From positions 1 to 33,027 of the forward strand of contig JAAFAB010000024.1 of NCBI GenBank assembly GCA_018222585.1: DNA of 33,027 bases. Direction: 5' to 3'. This DNA comes from Paracoccaceae bacterium. Its GTDB lineage: Bacteria > Pseudomonadota > Alphaproteobacteria > Rhodobacterales > Rhodobacteraceae. The notes beneath the pieces are model-generated. The model saw nothing but the letters and a program-made list of their open reading frames with translations, made no database searches and had not been told where the DNA came from. Each line of letters opens with the position of its first letter. Position 1 is the stretch's first letter. Made by a program: the position numbers and the translations under genes. This document shows positions 1 to 8,063 of the stretch, piece by piece.

Positions 1-155
1 CCGGCGATCATCCGCAGCAGCGTGGACTTGCCGCAGCCCGAGGGGCCGACGAAGACGATCAGCTCACCGGCGGTGATCTGCAGATTGATGTCGTTGAGGA
101 CGTTGACCGCCCCCCCGTAGGTCTTCGAGACATTACTAAGTGTCAGATTTCCCAT
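1..155 (-). CDS. aglK: Alpha-glucoside ABC transporter ATP-binding protein, 5' part only (AglK/UgpC type)
   Basis: The first 51 codons of a sugar ABC transporter ATPase are present; the rest lies beyond the left edge. The start is ATG at 155, preceded by a strong GGGAGGGG ribosome binding site. A Walker A motif GPSGCGKST occupies residues 37-45, and the N-terminus ([14 protein letters not shown]) is typical of the UgpC/MalK group. It follows aglA by 2 bp, so it is the last visible gene of the aglEFGAK operon. Its role would be to power import by the AglF/AglG permease on the cytoplasmic face of the inner membrane. The C-terminal regulatory domain cannot be seen. The gene name comes from the position in the operon. 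Confidence 0.88.
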   Translation of the reverse strand, partial: MGNLTLSNVSKTYGGAVNVLNDINLQITAGELIVFVGPSGCGKSTLLRMIA

Positions 156-157
156 GA

Positions 158-1819
158 TTACGCCCCTCCCTTGCGCAGCACAGCATAGCCCCAGCCCGGC
201 AGGTCCAGCTTGCCCCCGGCGGGCGCCACGGCACCCTGAAGATCCCCCGCGATGCTGGTCCAGTCGCCTTCGGCCAGGGTCATCTGCGCCGGAGCCGTGC
301 CGAGATTGAACACGCAGAGCAGCTCCTCGCCGCCGCCGGTCCGGGTGAAGGACAGCACCTGCCCCTCGGCCGCAAGCGGGCTCTGCGCGGCGGTGCGCAG
401 CATCGGGTGGCTGGAGCGCAGCGCCAGGGCGCGGCGGTAGTGGTTCAGCATCGAACCCGGCACGTTTTCCTGCAGATCGACCGCCTGGGATGCCTGAGAG
501 CCAGAGACCGGCAGCCAGGGGCGCCCGTCGGCGGCGGTGCCGAAGCCCGCGTGCGGGTTGTGCGCTTCCCAGACCATCGGCGTGCGGCAGCCGTCGCGGC
601 CCTTGAACTCGGGCCAGAACTCGATGCCATAGGGATCCTGCAGGTCCTCATAGGCCACGTCCGCCTCTTCCAGGCCCAGCTCTTCGCCCTGGTAGATGCA
701 GATCGAGCCGCGCAGGCAGACCATCAGCGTGTTGAACATCCGCTTGCCGGCCTCGTCCAGCTTCCAGCGCGAGGCATGGCGCACGACATCGTGGTTGGAA
801 TAGGCCCAGCAGGCCCAGCCGTCGCTGGCGACCCGGTCGACGTGGTCCATGGTCTCCTTCACGTAGGCGGCGGTCGGGGTGTCGCCCGAGAGCAGCTCGA
901 AGGCGTAGCACATGTTCATCAGGTCGTCGCCGGCGGTGTACTGGCCGAGGATCTCCAGCCCGCGCTGTTCGTCGCCGACCTCGCCGACGGCGGCGGCGTC
1001 ATAGGGCTTCATCACCGCGCGCAACTTGCGCAGGAATTCCAGGTTCTCGGGCCGGGACTTGTCGTAGAGATGGTCCTGCCAGTTGTAGGGGTTCACCGAG
1101 GGCGCGGTCTTCGAGGTGCGCTGATCGGCCGGCAGCGCGGGGTTGTTCCGCAGCTCCGGGTCGTGGGTGTAGAAGTTGATCGTGTCGAGGCGGAAGCCGT
1201 TCACGCCGCGATCCAGCCAGAAGCGGGCGACGTTCAGCAGGGCCTCCTGCACATCGGTGTTGTGGAAGTTCAGATCCGGCTGAGAGGTCAGGAAGTTGTG
1301 CAGATAGTACTGCTGGCGGCGCGAGTCCCACTGCCAGCCGGAGCCGCCGAAGATCGACAGCCAGTTGTTCGGCGGGGTGCCGTCGGGCTTGGCCTCGGCC
1401 CAGACATACCAGTCGGACTTGGGGTTGTCGCGGCTGGCGCGGCTTTCGGCGAACCAGGGGTGCTGGTCCGAGGTATGGCTGAGCACCAGGTCGATCATCA
1501 CCTTCAGCCCCAGTTCTCGGGCCCGCGCGGTCAGCGCGTCGAAATCGGCCAGGGTGCCGAACATCGGATCGACATCGCAGTAGTCGCTGACGTCATAGCC
1601 GAAGTCCTTCATCGGCGAGGTGAAGAAGGGCGAGATCCAGATCGCATCCGCCCCCAGCGAAGCGATGTGACCGAGGCGCGCGGTGATGCCCGCCAGGTCG
1701 CCGATCCCGTCGCCGTTGCTGTCCTGGAAGGAGCGCGGATAGATCTGGTAGATGATCCCGCCGCGCCACCACTCGGCGGTGGTTTCCGTCGCGGCGACTG
1801 CGGAAGCCTGTGCATTCAT
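158..1819 (-). CDS. aglA: Alpha-glucosidase, GH13 family
   Basis: A 553-residue cytoplasmic GH13 alpha-glucosidase that would hydrolyse imported alpha-glucosides such as sucrose, maltose or trehalose to glucose. All four GH13 signature regions are visible: DLVLSH near 110-115, GFRLD with the nucleophile Asp212, VGEVGD with the acid/base Glu280, and SNHD with Asp344. The start was taken as ATG at 1819 because the protein then begins shortly before the first conserved barrel segment ([10 protein letters not shown], about residue 22) and the gene follows aglG by 10 bp. There is no signal peptide. A longer frame extends upstream to 1948 but runs into aglG and has an Arg/Ser-rich translation, so it was not used. 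Oligo-1,6-glucosidase is an alternative within the same subfamily; the agl context favours alpha-glucosidase. Confidence 0.92.
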   Translation of the reverse strand: MNAQASAVAATETTAEWWRGGIIYQIYPRSFQDSNGDGIGDLAGITARLGHIASLGADAIWISPFFTSPMKDFGYDVSDYCDVDPMFGTLADFDALTARARELGLKVMIDLVLSHTSDQHPWFAESRASRDNPKSDWYVWAEAKPDGTPPNNWLSIFGGSGWQWDSRRQQYYLHNFLTSQPDLNFHNTDVQEALLNVARFWLDRGVNGFRLDTINFYTHDPELRNNPALPADQRTSKTAPSVNPYNWQDHLYDKSRPENLEFLRKLRAVMKPYDAAAVGEVGDEQRGLEILGQYTAGDDLMNMCYAFELLSGDTPTAAYVKETMDHVDRVASDGWACWAYSNHDVVRHASRWKLDEAGKRMFNTLMVCLRGSICIYQGEELGLEEADVAYEDLQDPYGIEFWPEFKGRDGCRTPMVWEAHNPHAGFGTAADGRPWLPVSGSQASQAVDLQENVPGSMLNHYRRALALRSSHPMLRTAAQSPLAAEGQVLSFTRTGGGEELLCVFNLGTAPAQMTLAEGDWTSIAGDLQGAVAPAGGKLDLPGWGYAVLRKGGA

Positions 1820-1829
1820 TGGGGAAGTC

Positions 1830-2987
1830 CTATTTGACGGACCCGGCCAGCAGCCCGCGGACCAGGTATTTCTGCATGAAGAAGAAGACGAAGAGCGGCA
1901 CCGCGATCGACACGAAGGCCGCCGTTGCCAGGATCTCCCAGTCGCCACCTCGGGTGCCCATCAACTCGACGATCTGGGCGGTCATCACGGTGGTGCGGCC
2001 CGAGGCATCGATCAGGAAGACCTTGGCCACCAGCAGGTCGTTCCAGGTCCACAGGAACTGGAAGATCGCGAAGGAGGCCAGCGCCGGGAAGGACAGCGGC
2101 AGGATGATCCGGGTGAAGATCTGGAATTCGGTCGCGCCGTCGACGCGGGCATTCTCGATGATGTCGCGCGGCAGGCCGGCGATGTAGTTGCGCAGCAGAT
2201 AGATCGCCATGGGCAGGCCAAAGCCGGTATGCGCCAGCCAGACCCCCATGTAGCCCTTGCCGATGCCGATGTTGAGGTGCAGCTTCAGCAGCGGGATCAG
2301 CGCCAGTTGCAGCGGCACCACCAGCAGCGCCACGATCAGAGCGATCAGCAGGGCGCGGCCCTTGAAGTCCATCCAGGCCAGAGCGTAGGCGGCGAAGGCG
2401 GCGACCAGGATCGGGATCACGGTTGCCGGGATCGTCACCGTCAGCGTGTTGAAGAACGCTTTCTGCATCCCGTCGGTGGTCGACCCCGAAAAGAGCACCC
2501 GCCGATAGTTGTCGAAGGTCAGCGAGGGCGGCACCGAACCGGTCACGAAGACCCGCTGGCCCCGGGTGCCCTCCATCTGCTGCGGGCTTTCCATGCGATA
2601 GGCACCGTCGGCCTCGATGGTCAGCCGTTCGCCGTCGTTCAGCTCGGCGACATCGCCGGGCGCGTAGGCCGAAACGGCGCGCGAGGAGGTGCCCCAGGCG
2701 GTCAGCGCCTCCGGCGCCCCCTCGCCTGCATCGGCGAAGATATTGCCCTCGATGACGTAGAGGTCGCCCTGCTGCACCTGGGTGTCGGGGTCTCCCGTGC
2801 GAAGGGTCAGGGTCTGTTCGGTGGGGAAGAGCGCCCGCCACCAGCCGCTGCTCGCGATCTGGTCGGCATTGCGGAAGGACGAGACGAACAGCCCCAGCGT
2901 CGGCAGGATCCAGAGGATCACCATGAAGGCCACCGACAGGTGGGTGATCCAGACCAGCGCAGGCTTGTTTCCGGCGATATTGTTCAT
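1830..2987 (-). CDS. aglG: Alpha-glucoside ABC transporter permease AglG
   Basis: A 385-residue inner-membrane permease of the MalG/CUT1 type. An N-terminal membrane segment (about residues 13-34) is followed by a large hydrophilic insertion of roughly 100 residues that should face the periplasm, then by several further membrane segments. The EAA loop that contacts the ATPase is visible as ENARVDGATEFQIF, in the last third of the protein. The large insertion between the first two membrane segments is characteristic of AglG compared with shorter MalG-type permeases. The start ATG at 2987 has a GGGAGG ribosome binding site; aglF ends 11 bp upstream. It is expected to pair with AglF and take substrate from AglE. 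Confidence 0.9.
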   Translation of the reverse strand: MNNIAGNKPALVWITHLSVAFMVILWILPTLGLFVSSFRNADQIASSGWWRALFPTEQTLTLRTGDPDTQVQQGDLYVIEGNIFADAGEGAPEALTAWGTSSRAVSAYAPGDVAELNDGERLTIEADGAYRMESPQQMEGTRGQRVFVTGSVPPSLTFDNYRRVLFSGSTTDGMQKAFFNTLTVTIPATVIPILVAAFAAYALAWMDFKGRALLIALIVALLVVPLQLALIPLLKLHLNIGIGKGYMGVWLAHTGFGLPMAIYLLRNYIAGLPRDIIENARVDGATEFQIFTRIILPLSFPALASFAIFQFLWTWNDLLVAKVFLIDASGRTTVMTAQIVELMGTRGGDWEILATAAFVSIAVPLFVFFFMQKYLVRGLLAGSVK

Positions 2988-2998
2988 GCCTGCCTCCC

Positions 2999-4012
2999 TC
3001 AGCTCATTTCGCGGCGCGCGTTGCGCACGTTCCAGACAAGGATCGGCAGCACCAGGATCATGATCACGATGGCCGAGGCCGACCCGATCCCCCAGTCACG
3101 GGCGACGAAAAGCTTGTCGTACATGTAGTTGGCCAGGACCTGCGTGCCCCATTGGCCGTTGGTCATGGCGAAGACGATGTCAAAGATCTTCAGCACGATC
3201 ACCGTGATCGTCGTCCAGACCACCATGATGGTCGAGCGGATCTGCGGCACCTTGATCTTGAAAAAGATCTGCATCGGGTTGGCGCCGTCGATGATGGCGG
3301 CCTCGACGGTTTCTTCCGGGATGCCGCGCAGCGCGGCCGACAGGATCACCATGGCGAAACCGCTCTGGATCCAGATCAGCACCACCATCAGGAAGAAGTT
3401 GTTCCAGAAGGGAATGGTCAGCCAGGTTTCGGGCTCGCCGCCGAACCAGACCACCAGCGCGTTCAGGATGCCGATCTGATCCTGCCCCGCCGGGCGGGCG
3501 TCATAGACCAGCTTCCAGATCACCGCCGCGCCGACGAAGGAGATCGCCATGGGCATGAAGATGATCGACTTGGCGATGCTGCCCCAGCGGATGCGGTCGG
3601 TCAGCTGGGCCGCCAGCAGGCCGAAGATCGTCGCCATGCCGGGCACCACCAGCAGCCAGAGCAGGTTGTTGCGCATGGCCTCCCAGAACTTCGGCTCGCG
3701 GAACATCTGGGTGTAATTGTCGAGGCCCGTCCACTCGTATCCGCCGCCGGGGATACGGCTGGTCAGCGACAGGCGCATGGTCTCGACCACCGGGTACATC
3801 AAATAGAGGCCGAGCGCGAAGAGCGCGGGAAAGAGGAACAGCCAGGGCCGGATGAGGTTGGCGATATTGGTGTTTCGCCCCGCCTTGGGGCCGCGCGGCG
3901 GGAACAGCGTGTCCAGCAGCAGGTTCGATCCGAAGAAATACGCCAGGCACGCGCCGATGCCGATCACGATGGTCAGCAAGCCCTGCAAAGCCGGAGCCAT
4001 GTCCACCCCCAT
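2999..4012 (-). CDS. aglF: Alpha-glucoside ABC transporter permease AglF
   Basis: A 337-residue permease of the MalF/CUT1 type, the partner of AglG in the inner membrane. It has an N-terminal membrane helix, a second helix near residues 55-75, and a C-terminal core with the EAA loop (EAAIIDGANPMQIFFKIKVP). Two in-frame ATG codons are possible. The first is at 4012. The second, at 4000, is preceded at good spacing by GGGGGTGG and gives a protein starting MAPALQG, so it may be the real start. The gene lies 78 bp downstream of aglE, and that gap contains a GC-rich stem-loop, an arrangement often seen between a binding-protein gene and its permease genes. Confidence 0.88.
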   Translation of the reverse strand: MGVDMAPALQGLLTIVIGIGACLAYFFGSNLLLDTLFPPRGPKAGRNTNIANLIRPWLFLFPALFALGLYLMYPVVETMRLSLTSRIPGGGYEWTGLDNYTQMFREPKFWEAMRNNLLWLLVVPGMATIFGLLAAQLTDRIRWGSIAKSIIFMPMAISFVGAAVIWKLVYDARPAGQDQIGILNALVVWFGGEPETWLTIPFWNNFFLMVVLIWIQSGFAMVILSAALRGIPEETVEAAIIDGANPMQIFFKIKVPQIRSTIMVVWTTITVIVLKIFDIVFAMTNGQWGTQVLANYMYDKLFVARDWGIGSASAIVIMILVLPILVWNVRNARREMS

Positions 4013-4033
4013 CCCAGAATTTCGAAGTCCAAA

Positions 4034-4061
4034 GCGCGGCCCGGTGAGGCCCGGGCCGCGC
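4034..4061 (-). terminator. Stem-loop between aglE and aglF (likely partial terminator or mRNA stabiliser)
   Basis: Perfect 11-bp arms (GCGCGGCCCGG at 4034-4044 and its complement at 4051-4061) enclose a 6-nt loop. On the transcribed strand the stem is followed by only three T residues. It lies between the binding-protein gene and the first permease gene. Such hairpins commonly raise binding-protein expression relative to the membrane components by partial termination or by protecting upstream mRNA; that role is inferred here. Confidence 0.6.
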
Positions 4062-4090
4062 GATTCCTTTCAGGCAGTATGCCGGAAATC

Positions 4091-5359
4091 TTACTTCAGG
4101 GCGTCCCAGGAGGCCTGGATGTCCGAAGCGACCTCTTCAGCCGACTTGCCGCCGGTGAAGTCCACCATGCCGGTCCAGAAGGAACCCGCGCCCACGCCGC
4201 CGGGCATCACGTCGGAGCCGTCGAAGCGGAAGGTGGTGGCGTTCAGCAGGATGTCGTTCATCTTCTTCAGGGTCGGATCCCCGAAGACCGAGGTATCCAC
4301 GCCGGTGTGCGGCGTCAGGAAGCCGGACATGGCCATCCAGGTCTCATGCGCTTCGGCCGACTCGAGGTACTCGATCAGGTCATGAGCGCCCTGGCTCTCG
4401 TTGGTGATCGCCCAGAGGGTGCCCGCGCCCAGCACCGGCTGGCCCAGGTCCTTCTCGGCGTAGGCCGGGAAGTAGAAGAAATCGACGTCCTCGCCGACGA
4501 CCGCATCCTCGGGGAAGAAGGTCGGGATGAAGGAGGCCTGGCGGTGCATGTAGCACTGCGGCGGCGCATCAAACAGGCCCTTCGGGCTGTCGCGGAAGTC
4601 GGTCGCGGCCACGGCCGAGGCGCCACCGGCGACATAGGCGTCGTTCTTGGCGAACCAGCCGAACTCGTTGATCGCATTGACGACCTTGGGATCGTCGAAG
4701 GCCATCTCGTTGGTGGTCCAGGCGTCGTATTCCTCGGGCGTCACGGTGCGCAGCATCAGGTCTTCGACCCAGTCGGTCGCCGGCCAGCCGGTCGCGCCGC
4801 CCGAGCCCAGGCCGATGCACCAGGGGGTCTCGCCGTCCGCGGCGATCTGTTCGGTCAGGGCCTTCAGCTCTTCCATGGTCTCGGGCACTTCATAGCCCGC
4901 GTCCTCGAAGTTCTCGGGCAGGTACCAGACCAGCGATTTCACGTCGACCTTGTAGAAGAAACCATAGAGGCTGTCTTCGCCGTCCGGACCCGCGAAGGTG
5001 CCCAGGTCGACCCAGCTCTGACCGGCGGCGTAGTTTTCACGCACCCAGTCATCGGTGCCCTCGGCCAGCGGCGCGAGGAAGCCGTTGCGCGCCATGTCCT
5101 GCGCCAGGCCGGGCTGCGGGAAGATCGCGATATTGGGGGCCGAGCCTGCCTCGGCGTCGATCACGATCTGCTGCTCGAAGCTGTCGGAGCCGACGTAGGA
5201 GACTTCGTGGCCGGTGGCCTCGGCGAAGCCTTGCAGCACCACCTCGACCTGTTCCTGGTCCGGGCCGAGCCAGGGACCGAAGACCGTCACGGTTTCAGCG
5301 TGGGACGCGCCAGCCGCCAGGGCCAGGGCCGCCACACCGGAGTAGAGCGTAAATTTCAT
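4091..5359 (-). CDS. aglE: Periplasmic alpha-glucoside-binding protein AglE
   Basis: A 422-residue solute-binding protein of the family 1 sugar type. The first 21 residues form a signal peptide (MKFTLYSGVAALALAAGASHA) with a clear SHA/E cleavage site and no lipobox, so it should be a soluble periplasmic protein. The mature protein begins with the beta strand and loop VTVFGPWLG expected of this class. The start ATG at 5359 was chosen over an upstream start in the same frame because it places the signal peptide at the N-terminus and has a GGGAGG ribosome binding site. It is the first gene of aglEFGAK. Its promoter and a LacI-type operator lie immediately upstream. Confidence 0.92.
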   Translation of the reverse strand: MKFTLYSGVAALALAAGASHAETVTVFGPWLGPDQEQVEVVLQGFAEATGHEVSYVGSDSFEQQIVIDAEAGSAPNIAIFPQPGLAQDMARNGFLAPLAEGTDDWVRENYAAGQSWVDLGTFAGPDGEDSLYGFFYKVDVKSLVWYLPENFEDAGYEVPETMEELKALTEQIAADGETPWCIGLGSGGATGWPATDWVEDLMLRTVTPEEYDAWTTNEMAFDDPKVVNAINEFGWFAKNDAYVAGGASAVAATDFRDSPKGLFDAPPQCYMHRQASFIPTFFPEDAVVGEDVDFFYFPAYAEKDLGQPVLGAGTLWAITNESQGAHDLIEYLESAEAHETWMAMSGFLTPHTGVDTSVFGDPTLKKMNDILLNATTFRFDGSDVMPGGVGAGSFWTGMVDFTGGKSAEEVASDIQASWDALK

Positions 5360-5414
5360 AGCTAAATTCCCTCCCGAATGCGCCATGCATCTTGGACCTC
5401 GCGCCGAATCCGTT

Positions 5415-5428
5415 TCAAAGCGCTTTGA
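5415..5428. promoter_or_regulatory. LacI-family operator at the aglE promoter
   Basis: TCAAAGCGCTTTGA is a perfect 14-bp palindrome with the central CG step typical of LacI/GalR operators. Its core AAAGCGCTTT recurs at 5582-5591, just before the divergent regulator gene. It overlaps the expected transcription start of aglE (promoter at 5438-5467), so a bound repressor would block initiation. Confidence 0.82.
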
Positions 5429-5437
5429 GGCATGTCT

Positions 5438-5467
5438 GTTAAATGCCATGAACCTCCACCCTGTCAA
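5438..5467 (-). promoter_or_regulatory. Putative sigma-70 promoter of the aglEFGAK operon
   Basis: On the minus strand a consensus -35 box TTGACA (5467-5462) is followed after 18 bp by TTTAAC (5443-5438), matching the -10 consensus at 4 of 6 positions. The predicted start point, near 5431, falls next to the palindromic operator at 5415-5428. Assignment rests on sequence match and position only. Confidence 0.55.
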
Positions 5468-5549
5468 CTAGAGGTGATGAAATGCGGGAAATATTGGGAA
5501 AAGGTCAGCATATGCGCCCAATCCTCTAGGGCATTGACCTGACCGGTCT

Positions 5550-5579
5550 TTGACTGCACACAGAATACCGGAAGAAAAT
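5550..5579 (+). promoter_or_regulatory. Putative promoter of the LacI-family regulator gene
   Basis: TTGACT (5550-5555) is followed after 18 bp by GAAAAT (5574-5579). The predicted start point would fall inside the second AAAGCGCTTT operator, which would allow autorepression. The -10 match is only 4 of 6. Confidence 0.35.
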
Positions 5580-5593
5580 TTAAAGCGCTTTGA
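5580..5593. promoter_or_regulatory. Second LacI-family operator, at the regulator gene
   Basis: The palindromic core AAAGCGCTTT (5582-5591) is the same as in the aglE operator and lies 9 bp before the regulator start codon. It should mediate autoregulation, and the two sites, about 165 bp apart, could be bridged by a tetramer or act independently. Confidence 0.75.
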
Positions 5594-5600
5594 GACGCCC

Positions 5601-6647
5601 ATGAACCTGAAGACCCTCGCCGAGGCCCTCGGGCTGTCGCAGACCACGGTCAGCCGTGCCCTGAACGGCTACCCGGAGGTCAGCGAGGCCACGCGCAAGC
5701 GTGTAGAGGAGGCCGCCGTGCGCTTCGGCTACCGTCCGAACAGCCGCGCCAAGGGTCTGGCGACCGGGCGTGCGATGCTGATCGGCCAGGTGATTCCGAC
5801 CACGACCCAGCACGAGATGGTCAACCCGGTGTTCGGGGATTTCGTCGCCGGCGCCAGCCAGACCCTTGCCCGGCACGGCTACGACATGCTGCTGACCCGG
5901 GTGCCCGGCGATGACGAGGGCAAGGTCTACCGCGAATTCCGCGCCCGCGGTGCCGTCGACGGGGTGATCATCCAGGCCCCCGACGTGCGTGACGACCGTA
6001 TCGCGCTGCTCAACCAGATCGGCCTGCCCTTCATCGTCCACGGACGCTCGACCGGGGTGGAGGAGCCCTATTCCTGGGTCGATGTGAACAACACCCAGGC
6101 ATTCCGCCGCGCCACCGAGTTCCTGCTGCAACTGGGACATCGCCGCATCGCGCTGATCAACGGGTTGGAGCGGATGGATTTCGCCTTCCGCCGCCGCAAG
6201 GGCTACCTGCAGGCGCTTGAGGCGGCCGGGCTCGCCCCTGATCCGCTGCTGATGTGCACCGACGAGATGACCGAGCAGTTCGGCCACCACAAGACGCGCT
6301 ACATGCTCGGCCTCGACGATCCACCGACCGCCTTCCTCTGTTCCTCGATGCTCTCGGCCGTCGGCATCCGCCGCGCCCTGCAGGACCTGGGGCTGACCAT
6401 GGGCCGCGACGTCTCGGTGATCATCCACGACGACGACCTGTCCTACCTGCGCAACGGCGACGACATCCCGCTGTTCACCGCCACCCGGTCCTCCGTGCGC
6501 CATGCCGGGGAACTGCTCGCCGATGCGCTCATGCAGCTCATCAACGATCCCGATCACCCGCCGATCACCCGGCTTCTGGAGGCGCAGCTCGTGGTCGGTT
6601 CCTCCACCGGCCCGGCACCGCTGAGGGCGGCCCGCCTGCCGTCCTGA
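5601..6647 (+). CDS. aglR: LacI-family transcriptional repressor of the agl locus (AglR)
   Basis: A 348-residue LacI/GalR regulator. The N-terminal helix-turn-helix is clear (LAEALGLSQTTVSRALNGY, about residues 5-23), followed by the hinge-linked sugar-binding domain. Start ATG at 5601 places the HTH at the N-terminus as usual for the family; a TTG start at 5550 would add 17 residues and place the operator inside the coding region, so it is less likely. It is divergent from aglEFGAK and has an AAAGCGCTTT palindrome at each promoter, so it most likely represses both and responds to an alpha-glucoside. The gene name is based on this context. Confidence 0.88.
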   Translation: MNLKTLAEALGLSQTTVSRALNGYPEVSEATRKRVEEAAVRFGYRPNSRAKGLATGRAMLIGQVIPTTTQHEMVNPVFGDFVAGASQTLARHGYDMLLTRVPGDDEGKVYREFRARGAVDGVIIQAPDVRDDRIALLNQIGLPFIVHGRSTGVEEPYSWVDVNNTQAFRRATEFLLQLGHRRIALINGLERMDFAFRRRKGYLQALEAAGLAPDPLLMCTDEMTEQFGHHKTRYMLGLDDPPTAFLCSSMLSAVGIRRALQDLGLTMGRDVSVIIHDDDLSYLRNGDDIPLFTATRSSVRHAGELLADALMQLINDPDHPPITRLLEAQLVVGSSTGPAPLRAARLPS

Positions 6648-6695
6648 TCCCGCCTTCCCCTTCCGGGCCGCAGCCCGAACCAAGAGAGAGACGTC

Positions 6696-8018
6696 ATGAC
6701 CTTCTCCCGCAAGGATTTCCCCGAGGGCTTCCTGTTCGGAACCGCCACCTCCTCCTACCAGATCGAGGGCCATGCCTTCGGCGGCGCCGGCTCGACCCAC
6801 TGGGACACCTTCGCCGCGACGCCCGGCAACGTGGTGCGGGCCGAGAACGGTGACCGGGGCTGCGACCACTACCACCGCTACGAGGAAGACCTCGACCTGG
6901 TGAAGGCCGCCGGCTTCGACTGCTACCGCTTCTCGACCTCCTGGGCGCGGGTGCTGCCAGAGGGGCGCGGCCAGGTGAACCAGGAGGGGCTGGATTTCTA
7001 CGACCGCCTCACCGACGCCATGCTGGAACGCGGCATCAAGCCCTGCGCGACGCTCTACCACTGGGAACTGCCCAGCCCGCTGGCCGACCTCGGCGGCTGG
7101 CGCAACCGCGACATCGCCAAGTGGTTTGCCGATTTCGCCGAGGTGATCATGGGCAGGATCGGTGACCGGATGTATTCGGTCGCGCCGATAAACGAGCCCT
7201 GGTGCGTCGGCTGGCTGTCGCATTTCCTGGGCCATCACGCGCCGGGCCTGCGCGACATCCGCGCCGCCGTGCGCGCCATGCACCATGTCAACCTGGCCCA
7301 TGGCAGCGCGATCCAGGCCATGCGTGGCCTCGGCATGAGCAACCTCGGCGCCGTCGTGAACATGGAATGGGCCGACCCGGCAGATGACACCGACGAAGCC
7401 CGCGCCGCCGCCGAGCTTTACGACGGCTACTACAACCGCTTCTTCCTGTCGGGCATGTTCAGGAAGGAATACCCCGCCAACGTGATGGAGGGCTTCGCCC
7501 CCCATATGCCCGAGGGCTGGCAGGACGATTTCGACGTCATCGGCGCGCCGCTCGACTGGGTCGGGGTGAACTACTACACCCGTAAGCTGATCGGTCCCAA
7601 CACCGGCCCCTGGCCGCACCATGAAGAGGTCGAGGGCCCCCTGCCCAAGACCTTCATGGACTGGGAGATCTACCCCGAGGGCCTCTACAAGTTCCTCAAG
7701 CGCACTGCCGAAGAATACACCGGCGACCTGCCGCTCTTCGTCACCGAGAACGGCATGGCCAACGCCGACGTTAAACAGCCCGACGGCACCGTCAGCGACC
7801 CCGAGCGCCTGGACTACGTGCAGAAGCACCTGGCCATGGTGCAGAAGGCCATCGCCGAAGGCGTCCCCCTGAAGGGCTATTTCCTGTGGTCGCTGCTGGA
7901 CAACTACGAATGGGCGCTCGGCTACGAGAAGCGTTTCGGCCTGGTCCACGTCGATTTCGACAGCATGGAGCGGACGCCGAAGAGTTCGTACTACGAGCTG
8001 CAGAAGGCGCTGAGCTGA
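6696..8018 (+). CDS. Beta-glucosidase, GH1 family
   Basis: A 440-residue GH1 glycosidase that hydrolyses beta-linked glucosides with retention. The acid/base motif INEP is at 165-168 (Glu167) and the nucleophile motif TENG places Glu351; the N-terminal signature FLFGTATSSYQIEG is at 12-25. There is no signal peptide, so it acts in the cytoplasm. The start ATG at 6696 has an AAGAGAGAG ribosome binding site. It lies 48 bp after the LacI regulator on the same strand and is probably co-transcribed with it, which puts it under the same operator control. This suggests the Agl transporter also supplies beta-glucosides, or that the organism uses mixed glucoside pools. 6-phospho-beta-glucosidase is less likely, as no PTS gene is nearby. 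Confidence 0.93.
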   Translation: MTFSRKDFPEGFLFGTATSSYQIEGHAFGGAGSTHWDTFAATPGNVVRAENGDRGCDHYHRYEEDLDLVKAAGFDCYRFSTSWARVLPEGRGQVNQEGLDFYDRLTDAMLERGIKPCATLYHWELPSPLADLGGWRNRDIAKWFADFAEVIMGRIGDRMYSVAPINEPWCVGWLSHFLGHHAPGLRDIRAAVRAMHHVNLAHGSAIQAMRGLGMSNLGAVVNMEWADPADDTDEARAAAELYDGYYNRFFLSGMFRKEYPANVMEGFAPHMPEGWQDDFDVIGAPLDWVGVNYYTRKLIGPNTGPWPHHEEVEGPLPKTFMDWEIYPEGLYKFLKRTAEEYTGDLPLFVTENGMANADVKQPDGTVSDPERLDYVQKHLAMVQKAIAEGVPLKGYFLWSLLDNYEWALGYEKRFGLVHVDFDSMERTPKSSYYELQKALS

Positions 8019-8030
8019 GGCCGGCTGCCT

Positions 8031-8044
8031 GCCCGCTTGCGGGC
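8031..8044. terminator. Small hairpin between convergent GH1 and DeoR genes
   Basis: GCCCGC-TT-GCGGGC forms a perfect 6-bp stem in the 45-bp gap between two convergent genes. There is no T tract on either side, so it is at best a weak terminator. Confidence 0.35.
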
Positions 8045-8063
8045 GACGGCGGCGCGCCGGGGC

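Noticed and set aside
3152..5365. A long plus-strand open frame opposite aglF and aglE
   Set aside because: The minus-strand proteins have signal peptide, membrane segments and family motifs; the plus-strand translation has none and is a codon-bias shadow.
5580..7949. A long minus-strand open frame opposite the LacI regulator and the GH1 gene
   Set aside because: It overlaps two well-supported genes completely and shows no recognisable domain.
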